Shown piece by piece: positions 16,194 to 24,333 of a DNA stretch of 64,000 bases. Below the pieces are notes generated by a model. The model was not told the DNA's origin, made no database searches, and was given only the letters and a program-made list of their open reading frames with translations. The position numbers and the translations under genes were made by a program. Position 1 is the first letter of the stretch; the number at the start of each line of letters is the position of its first letter. Source of the stretch: Rhizobiales bacterium IMCC20636 (GTDB taxonomy: Bacteria > Pseudomonadota > Alphaproteobacteria > Rhizobiales > GCA-2746425); contig CP018226.1 of the NCBI GenBank assembly GCA_016865015.1, forward strand, positions 186,001 through 250,000, given 5' to 3'.

Positions 16194-17204
16194 CTAATTG
16201 CCATCCGCATTGCGGTCTCTGTTTACAAGTGCTTCGAGCAGGCGCCTGACCTGATTTTGCTGTTCAGACTGGGACTCCACCCAACTGCGCACCACCTGTT
16301 GCTCAGATCGCATATGCTGCACCAGACCCTGAATGCCTTCGGCAAGGCTTGCCATGGCAGCGCTGGTTGGCTGCGCTGCGTTGCCGCTGCTGTTGGCCTG
16401 AGCAACAGAGCGCGTCAGCTTGTCAATCGCCATGCGCAAATCATCGAGAACCAGCGAATTGGCTCCATCATTTTCCCCGAAAGGCTCATCCAGATCGGCA
16501 ACAGTTGACAGCCAATCTTCCAGATCGGTGTAGAACCGGGTTTGAGCCTGTCCTGCCTGCAAATCCAGAAAGCCGAGAACAAGGGAGCCGGCAAGGCCAA
16601 ACAGGGATGAGGAAAAGGCTGTGCCCATGCCAGACAGGGGCGCTTCCAGGCCAATTTTCAAATCTTCAAAAATGACACCGGCATCTCCGGAGCCGACATT
16701 CAGAGACTGAATCGTATCACCGACAGAGCCAACGGTGCGCAGCAATCCCCAAAAGGTACCAAGCAGGCCAAGAAACACCAAAAGGCCGGTGAGGTATCTC
16801 AAAATTTCGCGCGATTCGTCGAGACGCACGCCGATGGATTCCAATACGGATCGCATGGTTTGCTGGCTGATGGCCATGGCGCCCAGACGGTCGCCCAGCA
16901 TTGCAGCCATAGGTGCCAGCAGAATTGGCGGCTTGGCATATTCGATATTTGGATCTGATCGCCGGAACCCGTTGACCCAGCGCACTTCACGAAACAGCAT
17001 CAGAACTTGCCGCAATGACAGCAGAATACCAATGATCAGAACCGCCACAATAAGACCGTTCAGCCCGGGATTGCTGGCAAATGCCGAGATGATTTGCTGA
17101 TAAAGGATGAGGGCAATAAAACCGACGATGATCAGAAAAATGATCATTCGCCAAAGAAATACCTGCGGCGATGAAAGCCGATAAGGATCGTAGTCACGCG
17201 CCAT
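16194..17204 (-). CDS. MotA/TolQ/ExbB family proton-channel protein
   Basis: This protein of about 336 residues has two early membrane helices (MIIFLIIVGFIALILYQQII and GLIVAVLIIGILLSLRQVL) and two later ones (YLTGLLVFLGLLGTFWGLLR and SLFGLAGSLVLGFLDLQ). The segment LLGTFWGLLRTVGS and GMGTAFSSSLFGLAGSL are MotA/TolQ/ExbB pore motifs. The C-terminal tail is polar and probably helical. The start 17204 (MARDYDPYRL) fits a GGAG 12 bases upstream; the frame stays open to 17282. With the OmpA-like partner it should form a five-to-two ion-driven complex. Function beyond that is unknown. Confidence 0.88.
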   Translation of the reverse strand: MARDYDPYRLSSPQVFLWRMIIFLIIVGFIALILYQQIISAFASNPGLNGLIVAVLIIGILLSLRQVLMLFREVRWVNGFRRSDPNIEYAKPPILLAPMAAMLGDRLGAMAISQQTMRSVLESIGVRLDESREILRYLTGLLVFLGLLGTFWGLLRTVGSVGDTIQSLNVGSGDAGVIFEDLKIGLEAPLSGMGTAFSSSLFGLAGSLVLGFLDLQAGQAQTRFYTDLEDWLSTVADLDEPFGENDGANSLVLDDLRMAIDKLTRSVAQANSSGNAAQPTSAAMASLAEGIQGLVQHMRSEQQVVRSWVESQSEQQNQVRRLLEALVNRDRNADGN

Positions 17205-17436
17205 AAATCGATCATACTCCGTCAGACAGCGCCTGGCCATCAGTCTGTTCTGTTGGCTCAAGCCGGAACTCGCGAATCTCATATTCGCAGAATTTCGTCA
17301 TTCGCCAAGGAATAGCGCGATTTTGTGGCCAAGCAAAAGCAGATTTCGATTTTGTCATCATTTAGACGGCATAAAGGGCTAAATCAGCGATATTTGCGAC
17401 TCATTCTCATTTATTGAATGAAAACCCATAAACGGA

Positions 17437-18042
17437 TCAGTTATGGTCTTCGGGCAGAACCGGCAAAGGCGCACAGGCCACACCTTCCTCCAGAAGTTCC
17501 TGCACTTCATCGGCAGACGCTTCGCCATATATCGGCCGTTCTTCTGTTTCGTTGAAGTGGATCTTGCGGGCTTCCTCGGCAAAACGTGGTCCGACATTTT
17601 CGGAATTTGCAATCACCGAGTCGCGCCATTCCCTGACAGCTGTCATGACTTTGCCGCGCAATTCCGGAGGCAGACCAGCGAACGGATTCTGCGGGTCTTG
17701 CGGACTCTGGAGACTCTGAGAGCTTTCAGGAGGCTGGTAGCTCTGGGGCGCTTGCGGCTTATGTCCCTGAGTGGGGGGTGTTGCTGATACCGGCCCTGGT
17801 GCTGATGGTGCGGAAGGCGCCGGTTTGGCCTCTGCTTCGGCTGCATCCTGCTCGATCATGCTGGCAGTCTGATTGGATTTTTTCGGCACAGATGGCGTCA
17901 TCAGCGCTTTTTCAACCGAGGTTGTTCCGCATTCCGGGCACGCCAACAGCCCGCGCTTCTGTTGGGTCAGAAAATCCTCGCCCGATCGGAACCAGCCATC
18001 AAAACGGTGGGCATCGCTGCATTGGAGTGAAAAGCGAATCAT
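17437..18042 (-). CDS. DUF1178 family protein
   Basis: The 201-residue protein is of a family with unknown function. The conserved N-terminus reads MIRFSLQCSDAHRFDGWFRS, followed by a CPEC half zinc ribbon near residue 36; with the earlier Cys8 it may bind metal. A Pro/Gln/Ala-rich linker (residues about 70-125) is low complexity. The conserved C-terminal block has VGPRFAEEARKIHFNETEER and IYGEASADEVQELLEEGV. It overlaps the nitrilase gene by ATGA, a common pairing in Rhizobiales. Confidence 0.9.
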   Translation of the reverse strand: MIRFSLQCSDAHRFDGWFRSGEDFLTQQKRGLLACPECGTTSVEKALMTPSVPKKSNQTASMIEQDAAEAEAKPAPSAPSAPGPVSATPPTQGHKPQAPQSYQPPESSQSLQSPQDPQNPFAGLPPELRGKVMTAVREWRDSVIANSENVGPRFAEEARKIHFNETEERPIYGEASADEVQELLEEGVACAPLPVLPEDHN

Positions 18043-18917
18043 GCAGCAGCTCTTTGTGTGATCGTTCGCAAGGTGACTGGCCGATCATTGCTCAGGGACG
18101 GAATATTTCGGCGCGCGGCATTTGCCAGCTCAGGGTCGATGTCGGCTGTAATGACCGAGGGGGTTTCGCCATCGGCTTCGGCCAGAATAATGCCCCATGG
18201 ATCGACGATCATGGAATGGCCAAAGGTTTCACGGCCATCATCGTGGGTGCCAGCCTGTGCTGCGGACACCATGAAGGCCCCGTTTTCGATGGCGCGAGCG
18301 CGTTGCAAGACGTGCCAGTGGGCCGCACCGGTCTGACGTGTGAACGCTGCCGGCGCGCCAAGAACCGTTGCACCGGCCTGTGCGTAAGTGCGGAACAAAT
18401 CTGCAAAGCGCAGATCATAGCAGATCGCAAGACCGAGTTTCGTGGCGGTCCGGTTTGGGGTCATGTCCACCAGAACAGCCTGTGACCCGGCGCGGTAGGC
18501 GTTGGATTCACGCCAGCTTTCACCATTGTCCAGATCAACATCAAACATGTGGATCTTGTCATAGCTGGCTGCAGCTGTCCCATCGGGCTGAAACAAGTAG
18601 GCCCGGTTGGCGATGCTCGGTCCATGATCTGTGTTCGGCAGGGCGACGGCCATGGAGCCGATATGCAACCAGATTTTCAGCTCATCAGCGAGCGCGGCAA
18701 AGGCGCTGACAGCCGGATTATTCACTTCTGGTGCTATGGCCGCTTCAAGGGCAGAGCGCTTCTGCTGTACAATGGTCGTCATTTCCGGGGTCTGGATATA
18801 GTGCGCGCCCAAGGCCGCCGCTTCGCGTATCAACTGGGTTGCCACAGTCACATTGTCCGTGACCGAGGTGCCCGAATTCAACTGGATACAGGCGGCTTTG
18901 AAGCTGTTCTGCGACAC
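18039..18917 (-). CDS. Carbon-nitrogen hydrolase (Nit2-like omega-amidase/deaminated glutathione amidase)
   Basis: The protein has 292 residues. The nitrilase catalytic triad is visible: Glu in YIQTPEMTT near residue 42, Lys in SYDKIHMFDVD near 118 and Cys in LGLAICYDLRF near 155. DPWGIILAEAD near 240 is also conserved. The family members closest in pattern (Nit1/Nit2) repair deaminated glutathione or hydrolyse alpha-ketoglutaramate; this is family knowledge, not shown here. The start is GTG 18917 with AAAGG seven bases upstream. It lies 11 bases after grxC and overlaps the DUF1178 gene, so grxC-nit-DUF1178 look co-transcribed. Confidence 0.9.
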   Translation of the reverse strand: MSQNSFKAACIQLNSGTSVTDNVTVATQLIREAAALGAHYIQTPEMTTIVQQKRSALEAAIAPEVNNPAVSAFAALADELKIWLHIGSMAVALPNTDHGPSIANRAYLFQPDGTAAASYDKIHMFDVDLDNGESWRESNAYRAGSQAVLVDMTPNRTATKLGLAICYDLRFADLFRTYAQAGATVLGAPAAFTRQTGAAHWHVLQRARAIENGAFMVSAAQAGTHDDGRETFGHSMIVDPWGIILAEADGETPSVITADIDPELANAARRNIPSLSNDRPVTLRTITQRAAA

Positions 18918-18928
18918 GATTATTGCCT

Positions 18929-19189
18929 TTATGCCATGTTCAAAAGCGGATCGAGCTTCCCGGCACGCTCGAGTGCGTTCATCTGATCAAAGCCACCGAT
19001 ATGGATGTCACCGATGAAAATTTGTGGAAATGTCGATGCACCATTGGCGCGTTGGATCATTTCCTTGCGCAGCGACTGATCAAAAGTCGCATCATGCTCC
19101 TGATAGGACACACCCTTGCGATCCAGCAGGGATTTGGCAGCAGAGCAATAGCCGCACATAGCGCGGGTGTAGATGATCACGTCGGTCAT
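18929..19189 (-). CDS. grxC: Glutaredoxin 3
   Basis: This 86-residue class I glutaredoxin reduces disulfides and mixed glutathione disulfides. The active site is MCGYCSAAK (dithiol CGYC, where most have CPYC), the cis-Pro segment is STFPQIFIGD and the GSH-binding GGFDQMNALE follows. ATG 19189 follows AAAGGAC; the frame could extend to 19216 but without a better site. It lies 84 bases from comF. Confidence 0.95.
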   Translation of the reverse strand: MTDVIIYTRAMCGYCSAAKSLLDRKGVSYQEHDATFDQSLRKEMIQRANGASTFPQIFIGDIHIGGFDQMNALERAGKLDPLLNMA

Positions 19190-19273
19190 GACAGTCCTTT
19201 GGGTCTTGATATCCAAGCTTATATAGGCGTGCGTCTGTCATTTTCACAAGACGTATCCTCAAGCAGTTGGGGC

Positions 19274-20116
19274 CTAAAGGTCGATTTTACCAGTCTCCGA
19301 CAAAAGACCTTCCGCCTCTGACCCGCGCGGATCGGACACAAGAGCGAATGTCAGGACCCGTACGTTTGCGGCGCCAGCTCTCAGACAGGCTCTGGTGGCC
19401 GCTTCCAAAGTAGCACCTGTTGTCAGAACATCATCTATCAACAGGACAGGGCGTCCGGATATCTGCATGGTGCCACCCGGATTTGCCCGAAAGGCGCCAC
19501 GGACATTGTCGGCGCGTTCCCGACGGCTCAGGCCAACCTGTTGATGTGTCTTGCGAATGCGGTCAAGCGCCAGAGGCTGAAACTCAAGCGCCAGCCGGTC
19601 AGACACTTCACGCGCCAGAAGGGCTGCCTGATTGTAACGACGGCGCAGCAGCCGCCAGCGATGCAGGGGCACAGGCACAACCACCGGGTTGCCCGACAGG
19701 AAATCTGGCCCCGCATCCCGTGCGGCGCGGGCCATCCAGCGTCCCAGCACGCCTGCAAGCTCCGGGCGGTCTTCATATTTCAACCTGGCCACCAGCCTGC
19801 GGGCAACTTCGTCATAAAGGACAGCCGCGCGTGCCATCTCATATGGGGGTGGGCTGGCAATGGCCTGCGCACTGACAATGCCCGGACCCAGATCAAATGC
19901 AAAAGGTGTGCCCAGCACCGCGCAATAGGGTTTGGCGATGAAGCGCAATTGTTGCCAGCAAGACGGGCACAATGCGCCTGTTTCCAGTACCCGTTCGTCA
20001 CAGGACAGGCAGGCCGGAGGAATGGCAAGGTCCAACACGAAACGGCCTGCAATCCTGGCGATCCGGGACAGTTTTAACGGCAGAGGCTTGCTGATCAGCT
20101 GTGAAATCGGGCGCAT
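19274..20116 (-). CDS. comF: ComF family phosphoribosyltransferase-like protein
   Basis: The 280-residue protein has an N-terminal zinc-ribbon (CLSCDERVLETGALCPSCW) and a PRTase fold with the PRPP-binding loop VLLIDDVLTTGATLEAA near residue 225. ComF is linked to DNA uptake in naturally competent bacteria, but the family is also widespread in non-competent ones, where the role is unclear. The motif PLHRWRLLRRRYNQAALLAR is a ComF hallmark. It is transcribed divergently from the 6S RNA. Confidence 0.9.
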   Translation of the reverse strand: MRPISQLISKPLPLKLSRIARIAGRFVLDLAIPPACLSCDERVLETGALCPSCWQQLRFIAKPYCAVLGTPFAFDLGPGIVSAQAIASPPPYEMARAAVLYDEVARRLVARLKYEDRPELAGVLGRWMARAARDAGPDFLSGNPVVVPVPLHRWRLLRRRYNQAALLAREVSDRLALEFQPLALDRIRKTHQQVGLSRRERADNVRGAFRANPGGTMQISGRPVLLIDDVLTTGATLEAATRACLRAGAANVRVLTFALVSDPRGSEAEGLLSETGKIDL

Positions 20117-20264
20117 TTTGCATCATCCAGCCTGGAACAATTCTAAGTTTAGGCGTGTTTTCACGGAAATACCAGTTTGGGTAGATTGTTCCGGGGTTGG
20201 TGCAACCAAATGCGAGTTGCTGTGCAACTGGGCTTTATCTTGGCTGGCTTCGCGCCTATATACG

Positions 20265-20426
20265 TTCAGAAGCTGCGCTTCTCGTAATTGCTCGACTTAC
20301 TCTTGGGGCCTTAACAATCCGAACGGGAGCTGTTCCTGACCTGGCTCGTGGGCCGGGACATACGGCGCCCACCTACATAGTAGGTTCCCGGGACTGTTCA
20401 CCGCTTTACGGTCGTTGCGGCTTCGC
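20265..20426 (+). ncRNA. ssrS: 6S RNA
   Basis: The region is a non-coding, highly self-complementary stretch directly upstream of the 5-formyl-THF cyclo-ligase gene, the classical location of 6S RNA. A closing stem GAAGCTGC (20269-20276) pairs with GCGGCTTC (20417-20424), with one G-U pair. The internal sequence has the alternating stems and central open region of 6S, including CTTGGGGCCTTAAC near 20300 and GGGACTGTTCACCG near 20390. Length of about 160 fits. T residues at 20427-20433 may help 3' end formation. 6S RNA mimics an open promoter and sequesters sigma-70 RNA polymerase. Ends are estimated by eye. Confidence 0.8.
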
Positions 20427-20446
20427 TTTTTTTATGGACGGACTTT

Positions 20447-21049
20447 TTGGAAACGACACCGGCTCTTGATAAATCCGCGCTGCGGGAACTGTGTCTGGGC
20501 CGGCGCGACGCCCTGTCGCCGCTGTTCCGTGAAACGGCGTCCATATTCATATGTGATTTTGTGTTTGATTTCCTGTCAAACCTGACACCTTTTCAGGATG
20601 TCGAGATTTCTCTCTATCTTCCAATTCGCTCCGAAGTGGATTTATCCGACCTGATACCAAGGCTGGAAGAGTGCGGTGCCTGTATTTCCCTGCCAGTGGT
20701 TGTGAACCGGACAGACATCGTATTCCGGCGGTTCCGATCCGGTGATCTGTTGCAGAATGCCGGGTTTGGCACCATCGGTCCTGCGCCAGATGCGGACATT
20801 GTTGATCCGGCGATCCTGCTGATGCCGCTCGCCGGCTTTGATCAATATGGAGCACGTATTGGCTATGGGGCCGGCCATTATGACCGGGCCGTTGCGCGTT
20901 TGCTGCAAAAGGGTCAGAGGCCAATCACCTATGGAGTCGGGTTTGCGGTGCAGGCCGTGCCACAGGTTCCCGCAGAACAGCATGATGTGCCGCTGGAGGT
21001 GATTTTCACAGAGGAGGGAGTGATCCTCCCGATGGAATTGAATTTATGA
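20447..21049 (+). CDS. ygfA: 5-formyltetrahydrofolate cyclo-ligase
   Basis: This protein of about 200 residues converts 5-formyl-THF to 5,10-methenyl-THF with ATP. Seen: basic LGRRDALSPLFRETA near residue 17, YLPIRSEVDLSDLIPRLEE near 58 and the C-terminal motif LMPLAGFDQYGARIGYGAGHYDR near 123-145 (quoted region partly shortened by position). No in-frame ATG precedes the conserved start, so a TTG at 20447 is likely. It begins only 14 bases after the 6S T-run, so 6S and ygfA may be one transcript. It overlaps the next gene by ATGA. Confidence 0.92.
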   Translation: METTPALDKSALRELCLGRRDALSPLFRETASIFICDFVFDFLSNLTPFQDVEISLYLPIRSEVDLSDLIPRLEECGACISLPVVVNRTDIVFRRFRSGDLLQNAGFGTIGPAPDADIVDPAILLMPLAGFDQYGARIGYGAGHYDRAVARLLQKGQRPITYGVGFAVQAVPQVPAEQHDVPLEVIFTEEGVILPMELNL

Positions 21050-21876
21050 GACTTTTATTTGTCGGAGATGTGGTGGGTCGTGCAGGCCGTGCGGTTGTGC
21101 AGGACAGACTGCCGGGGCTGGTGTCTGACTACGCACTGGATTTTGTTGTCGTAAATGGTGAAAACGCAGCAGGCGGGTTTGGCATTTCCGAAGAAATCTT
21201 CATCGATCTGTGTGATGCCGGAGCCGATGTGGTGACAACGGGCAATCATGTCTGGGACCAGCGCGAAGCATTGGTGTTTTGCACCCGCTATGACAATTTT
21301 CTGCGGCCGCTGAACTATCCTGTCGGTACGCCTGGAAAGGGGGCGGGATTGTTCACCGCGCGCAACGGCGCACAGGTGCTGGTGATGAATGCCATGGGCC
21401 GCGTGTTCATGAACCCGATGGATGATCCGTTTCAGGCGGTCCAGCGTGAGCTTGATGCAGCGCCTCTGGGCAAGGTGTCCGATGCTGTGCTGATTGATTT
21501 TCATGCGGAAGCCACAAGTGAAAAGCAGATCATGGGGCATTTTGCTGATGGTCAGGCCTCACTGGTGGTCGGCACCCACACCCATGCGCCGACAGCAGAT
21601 CACCAGATTCTGGAAGGTGGCACGGGCTTCATGACCGATGCGGGCATGTGTGGTGATTATAATTCGATTATCGGCATGGATCATGCCGAGCCGTTGCAGC
21701 GCATGACCAATGCGATTTCCACAGGCCGGTTTCAACCGGCGCTGGGGGAAGCAACCCTGAGCGGTGTGGCTGTGCTGGTTGATGATAATACGGGTCTGGC
21801 GACGCGCATTGAACCGGTGCGGCTGGGCGGGCGTCTGCAGGAGCATATTCCATCATTCTGGGTCGATCAGGACTGA
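21046..21876 (+). CDS. YmdB-like metallophosphoesterase (TIGR00282 family)
   Basis: The 276-residue calcineurin-like phosphoesterase matches the family of Bacillus YmdB and Deinococcus DR1281. Metal ligands are visible in LLFVGDVVGRAGR (Asp), VVNGENAAGG (Asn/Glu), VVTTGNHVWDQRE (Asn-His), LIDFHAEATSEK (His) and VVGTHTHAPTAD (His-x-His). Members hydrolyse 2',3'-cyclic nucleotides in vitro; the role in Alphaproteobacteria is not established. It overlaps ygfA by four bases, a frequent pairing in this class. Confidence 0.9.
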   Translation: MRLLFVGDVVGRAGRAVVQDRLPGLVSDYALDFVVVNGENAAGGFGISEEIFIDLCDAGADVVTTGNHVWDQREALVFCTRYDNFLRPLNYPVGTPGKGAGLFTARNGAQVLVMNAMGRVFMNPMDDPFQAVQRELDAAPLGKVSDAVLIDFHAEATSEKQIMGHFADGQASLVVGTHTHAPTADHQILEGGTGFMTDAGMCGDYNSIIGMDHAEPLQRMTNAISTGRFQPALGEATLSGVAVLVDDNTGLATRIEPVRLGGRLQEHIPSFWVDQD

Positions 21877-21990
21877 TGGATGAGGGCATGCCGACAAGGC
21901 GTGCTGGATTTTCCGTTCCATCAAGCTTATAAGCCCGCATCAGTTTCATTTTTCATTATTTCAATCAGAAAATCCGACTCAGGTAATCTC

Positions 21991-22740
21991 ATGGCAGGCC
22001 ATTCCAAATTCAAGAACATCATGCACCGCAAGGGTGCGCAGGATAAGAAACGCTCCAAGGTTTTTTCCAAATTGTCGAAGGAAATCACCGTGGCTGCGAA
22101 AATGGGTGGAGGCGATGTGGACGGCAATCCACGTTTGCGTCTGGCCATTCAGAACGCCAAAGCGCTGTCCATGCCGAAAGACAATATTGAACGGGCGATC
22201 AAGAAGGCTGAAGGAGGAGATGCGGAAACCTATGATGAGATCCGCTATGAGGGTTACGGCCCCGGGGGTGTTGCAATCATCGTGGAAGCGCTGACCGACA
22301 ATCGCAACCGGACCGCCAGCAATGTGCGTGCAGCCTTCACCAAATTCGGTGGATCACTGGGCGAAACCGGCTCTGTTGGTTTCATGTTTGACCGGGTCGG
22401 TGAAATCGTTTTTCCCGCCGAGGTGGGCGATGCAGATACTGTGATGGAAGCGGCCATTGATGCTGGCGCTGAAGATGTTCAGTCAGATGAGGACGGCCAC
22501 ACCATTTTGTGCGCCTTTGAAGAGATCAACGAGGTCTCCACCGCCCTTGAGGCCGAACTGGGCGAAGGCGCATCCGTCAATCCAACTTTCAAGCCTCAGA
22601 CCGGTGCACCGGTTGAGGAAGACAAGGCCGGGACACTGATGAAGCTGATCAGCGTTCTGGAAGATGATGATGACGTTCAGAACGTCTATTCCAATTTCGA
22701 AATCGATGATGAAATCATGGAGCGACTGGCAGCTGATTAG
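21991..22740 (+). CDS. yebC: YebC/PmpR family transcriptional regulator or translation factor
   Basis: The protein has 249 residues. The start at 21991 gives the invariant [20 protein letters not shown]; the frame is open to 21880 but those residues are not family-like. Three-domain TACO1/YebC layout: [16 protein letters not shown], then [14 protein letters not shown] and [20 protein letters not shown]. Older work calls it a DNA-binding regulator (PmpR); recent work on TACO1/YebC supports a role in translating proline-rich stretches. It lies upstream of ruvC, as in many bacteria. Confidence 0.95.
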   Translation: MAGHSKFKNIMHRKGAQDKKRSKVFSKLSKEITVAAKMGGGDVDGNPRLRLAIQNAKALSMPKDNIERAIKKAEGGDAETYDEIRYEGYGPGGVAIIVEALTDNRNRTASNVRAAFTKFGGSLGETGSVGFMFDRVGEIVFPAEVGDADTVMEAAIDAGAEDVQSDEDGHTILCAFEEINEVSTALEAELGEGASVNPTFKPQTGAPVEEDKAGTLMKLISVLEDDDDVQNVYSNFEIDDEIMERLAAD

Positions 22741-22797
22741 AAGTCCGGTCCTTGGTTTTGTATCAGTTCCCATTTGTTCGACGCCAAAGGCCACCAC

Positions 22798-23301
22798 TTG
22801 ACTCATTGTGTTCGCATTATTGGCATTGATCCCGGCTTGCGCCGCACCGGTTGGGGTGTGATCGAGAGTGAAGGCAGTTCGCTGCGTTTCATCGCCTCCG
22901 GCACCATCAAATCCACTGACAAGGCGGAACTGGCGGTACGGTTGGAGCAGCTCTATCGCGGGCTGGATGCCGTGATCAGTTCACACAAGCCCGACGAAGC
23001 CGCCGTTGAATCGACTTTTGTCAACAAGGACGCCACGGCCACGTTGAAGCTGGGGCAGGCCAGAGGCATCGCCATGGTGGTGCCTGCGCTGGCGGGGCTG
23101 AAAGTGGCCGAGTACGCCCCCAATCAGGTGAAGAAAACCGTCGTCGGGGCCGGCCATGGTGACAAGGGCCAGATTCGCATGATGGTCAAAATTCTGATGC
23201 CCAAGGCGGTGTTCGATTCAGATGATGCCGCCGACGCCCTCGCCATCGCCATCTGCCACGCCCATCATCGCGGCGCCATGTCCCGCATCCCGGCTGCATG
23301 A
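22798..23301 (+). CDS. ruvC: Holliday junction endodeoxyribonuclease RuvC
   Basis: This 167-residue resolvase cuts four-way junctions during recombination. Catalytic acids are visible: Asp in [14 protein letters not shown], Glu in [13 protein letters not shown] and Asp pair in [21 protein letters not shown] 22798 (M-THCVRIIG) has AAAGG nine bases upstream; another TTG at 22774 would add eight residues not typical of the family. The usual partners ruvA and ruvB do not follow; accA on the other strand is next. Confidence 0.95.
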   Translation: MTHCVRIIGIDPGLRRTGWGVIESEGSSLRFIASGTIKSTDKAELAVRLEQLYRGLDAVISSHKPDEAAVESTFVNKDATATLKLGQARGIAMVVPALAGLKVAEYAPNQVKKTVVGAGHGDKGQIRMMVKILMPKAVFDSDDAADALAIAICHAHHRGAMSRIPAA

Positions 23302-23316
23302 GACGACATAATTGTC

Positions 23317-24270
23317 TTAAAGAGACCGGCCGATTTCCAGGAATTTTTGGCGGCGGGCGTTGCGCAGGGTGGTGGGGTCCTGGCCGGCCATGTCTTTCAT
23401 GGCGGCATCAATGCGTTCGCCGGTCATCTTGATCACATCATCGATGGCGCGGTGTGCGCCGCCCATGGGTTCCTTGATGATGCCATCAATGACCTTGAAT
23501 TTCAAAAGGTCCTGCGCGGTGATTTTCATCGCGGTGGCGGCTTCCTTGGCGCGGGCGGAATCGCGCCACAGGATAGAGGCGGCGCCTTCCGGGGAAATCA
23601 CGCTGTAAATGGCGTGTTCCAGCATGAATACCTTGCTGGCGGCGGCGATGGCGATGGCGCCGCCGGAGCCGCCTTCACCGATGACCACTGAAACGGTTGG
23701 GACGCCGACACCGAGAAAGGCATCTGTTGAGCGGGCAATGGCTTCGGCCTGGCCACGTTCTTCCGCGCCGATGCCGGGATAGGCCCCGGCGGTATCGACC
23801 AGAGAGATGATGGGCAGGCCGAAGCGATCGGCCATTTCCACGATCCGCACGGCCTTGCGATAGCCTTCCGGGCGGGCCATGCCGAAATTGCGCTTGATGC
23901 GGTCCTGGGTGTCTTCACCCTTTTCCTGACCGATAAAGGCAACAGCTTCGCCATTGAAACGGCCAAGACCGGCAATGATGGCATGATCTTCACCAAAGCA
24001 CCGGTCGCCTGCCAAAGGCGTAAAATCATCGATCAGCTGGTGGACATATTGCAGGCAATGCGGCCGGTCGGGGTGGCGCGCCACCTGGGTTTTCTGCCAC
24101 GGCGTCAGATCTGCATAGATTTCCCGCAGGGCATCGGATGCACGTTTTTCCAGCCGGGAGACTTCATCGCTGATGCCAACGCCGTCTTTTTCGGATGACA
24201 TTGCGCGCAGTTCCTGGATTTTGCCTTCCAGATCCGCAACCGGTTTTTCAAATTCCAGATAGCTGTACAT
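23317..24270 (-). CDS. accA: Acetyl-CoA carboxylase carboxyltransferase subunit alpha
   Basis: This 317-residue protein, with AccD, transfers CO2 from biotin to acetyl-CoA to make malonyl-CoA. Typical N-terminus MYSYLEFEKPVADLEGKIQ, and blocks WQKTQVARHPDRPHCLQYV, AVAFIGQEKGEDTQDRI, PIISLVDTAGAYPGIGAEER and GEGGSGGAIAIAA are all present. ATG 24270 follows GAGG at seven bases. It is separated from xerD by 63 bases and convergent with ruvC (15-base gap). Confidence 0.97.
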   Translation of the reverse strand: MYSYLEFEKPVADLEGKIQELRAMSSEKDGVGISDEVSRLEKRASDALREIYADLTPWQKTQVARHPDRPHCLQYVHQLIDDFTPLAGDRCFGEDHAIIAGLGRFNGEAVAFIGQEKGEDTQDRIKRNFGMARPEGYRKAVRIVEMADRFGLPIISLVDTAGAYPGIGAEERGQAEAIARSTDAFLGVGVPTVSVVIGEGGSGGAIAIAAASKVFMLEHAIYSVISPEGAASILWRDSARAKEAATAMKITAQDLLKFKVIDGIIKEPMGGAHRAIDDVIKMTGERIDAAMKDMAGQDPTTLRNARRQKFLEIGRSL

Positions 24271-24333
24271 CAGTGCCTCAATAGTTGTTTTCAGCTTATT
24301 TCACCCGCTGTGGCGGTTTGCAAGCAATGTCGT

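Noticed and set aside
14662..17204. Possible Zorya-type defence system (ZorA/ZorB-like pair)
   Set aside because: Only the MotA/MotB-like pair is present; no ZorC, ZorD or ZorE-type genes are beside it, and flanks are housekeeping genes.
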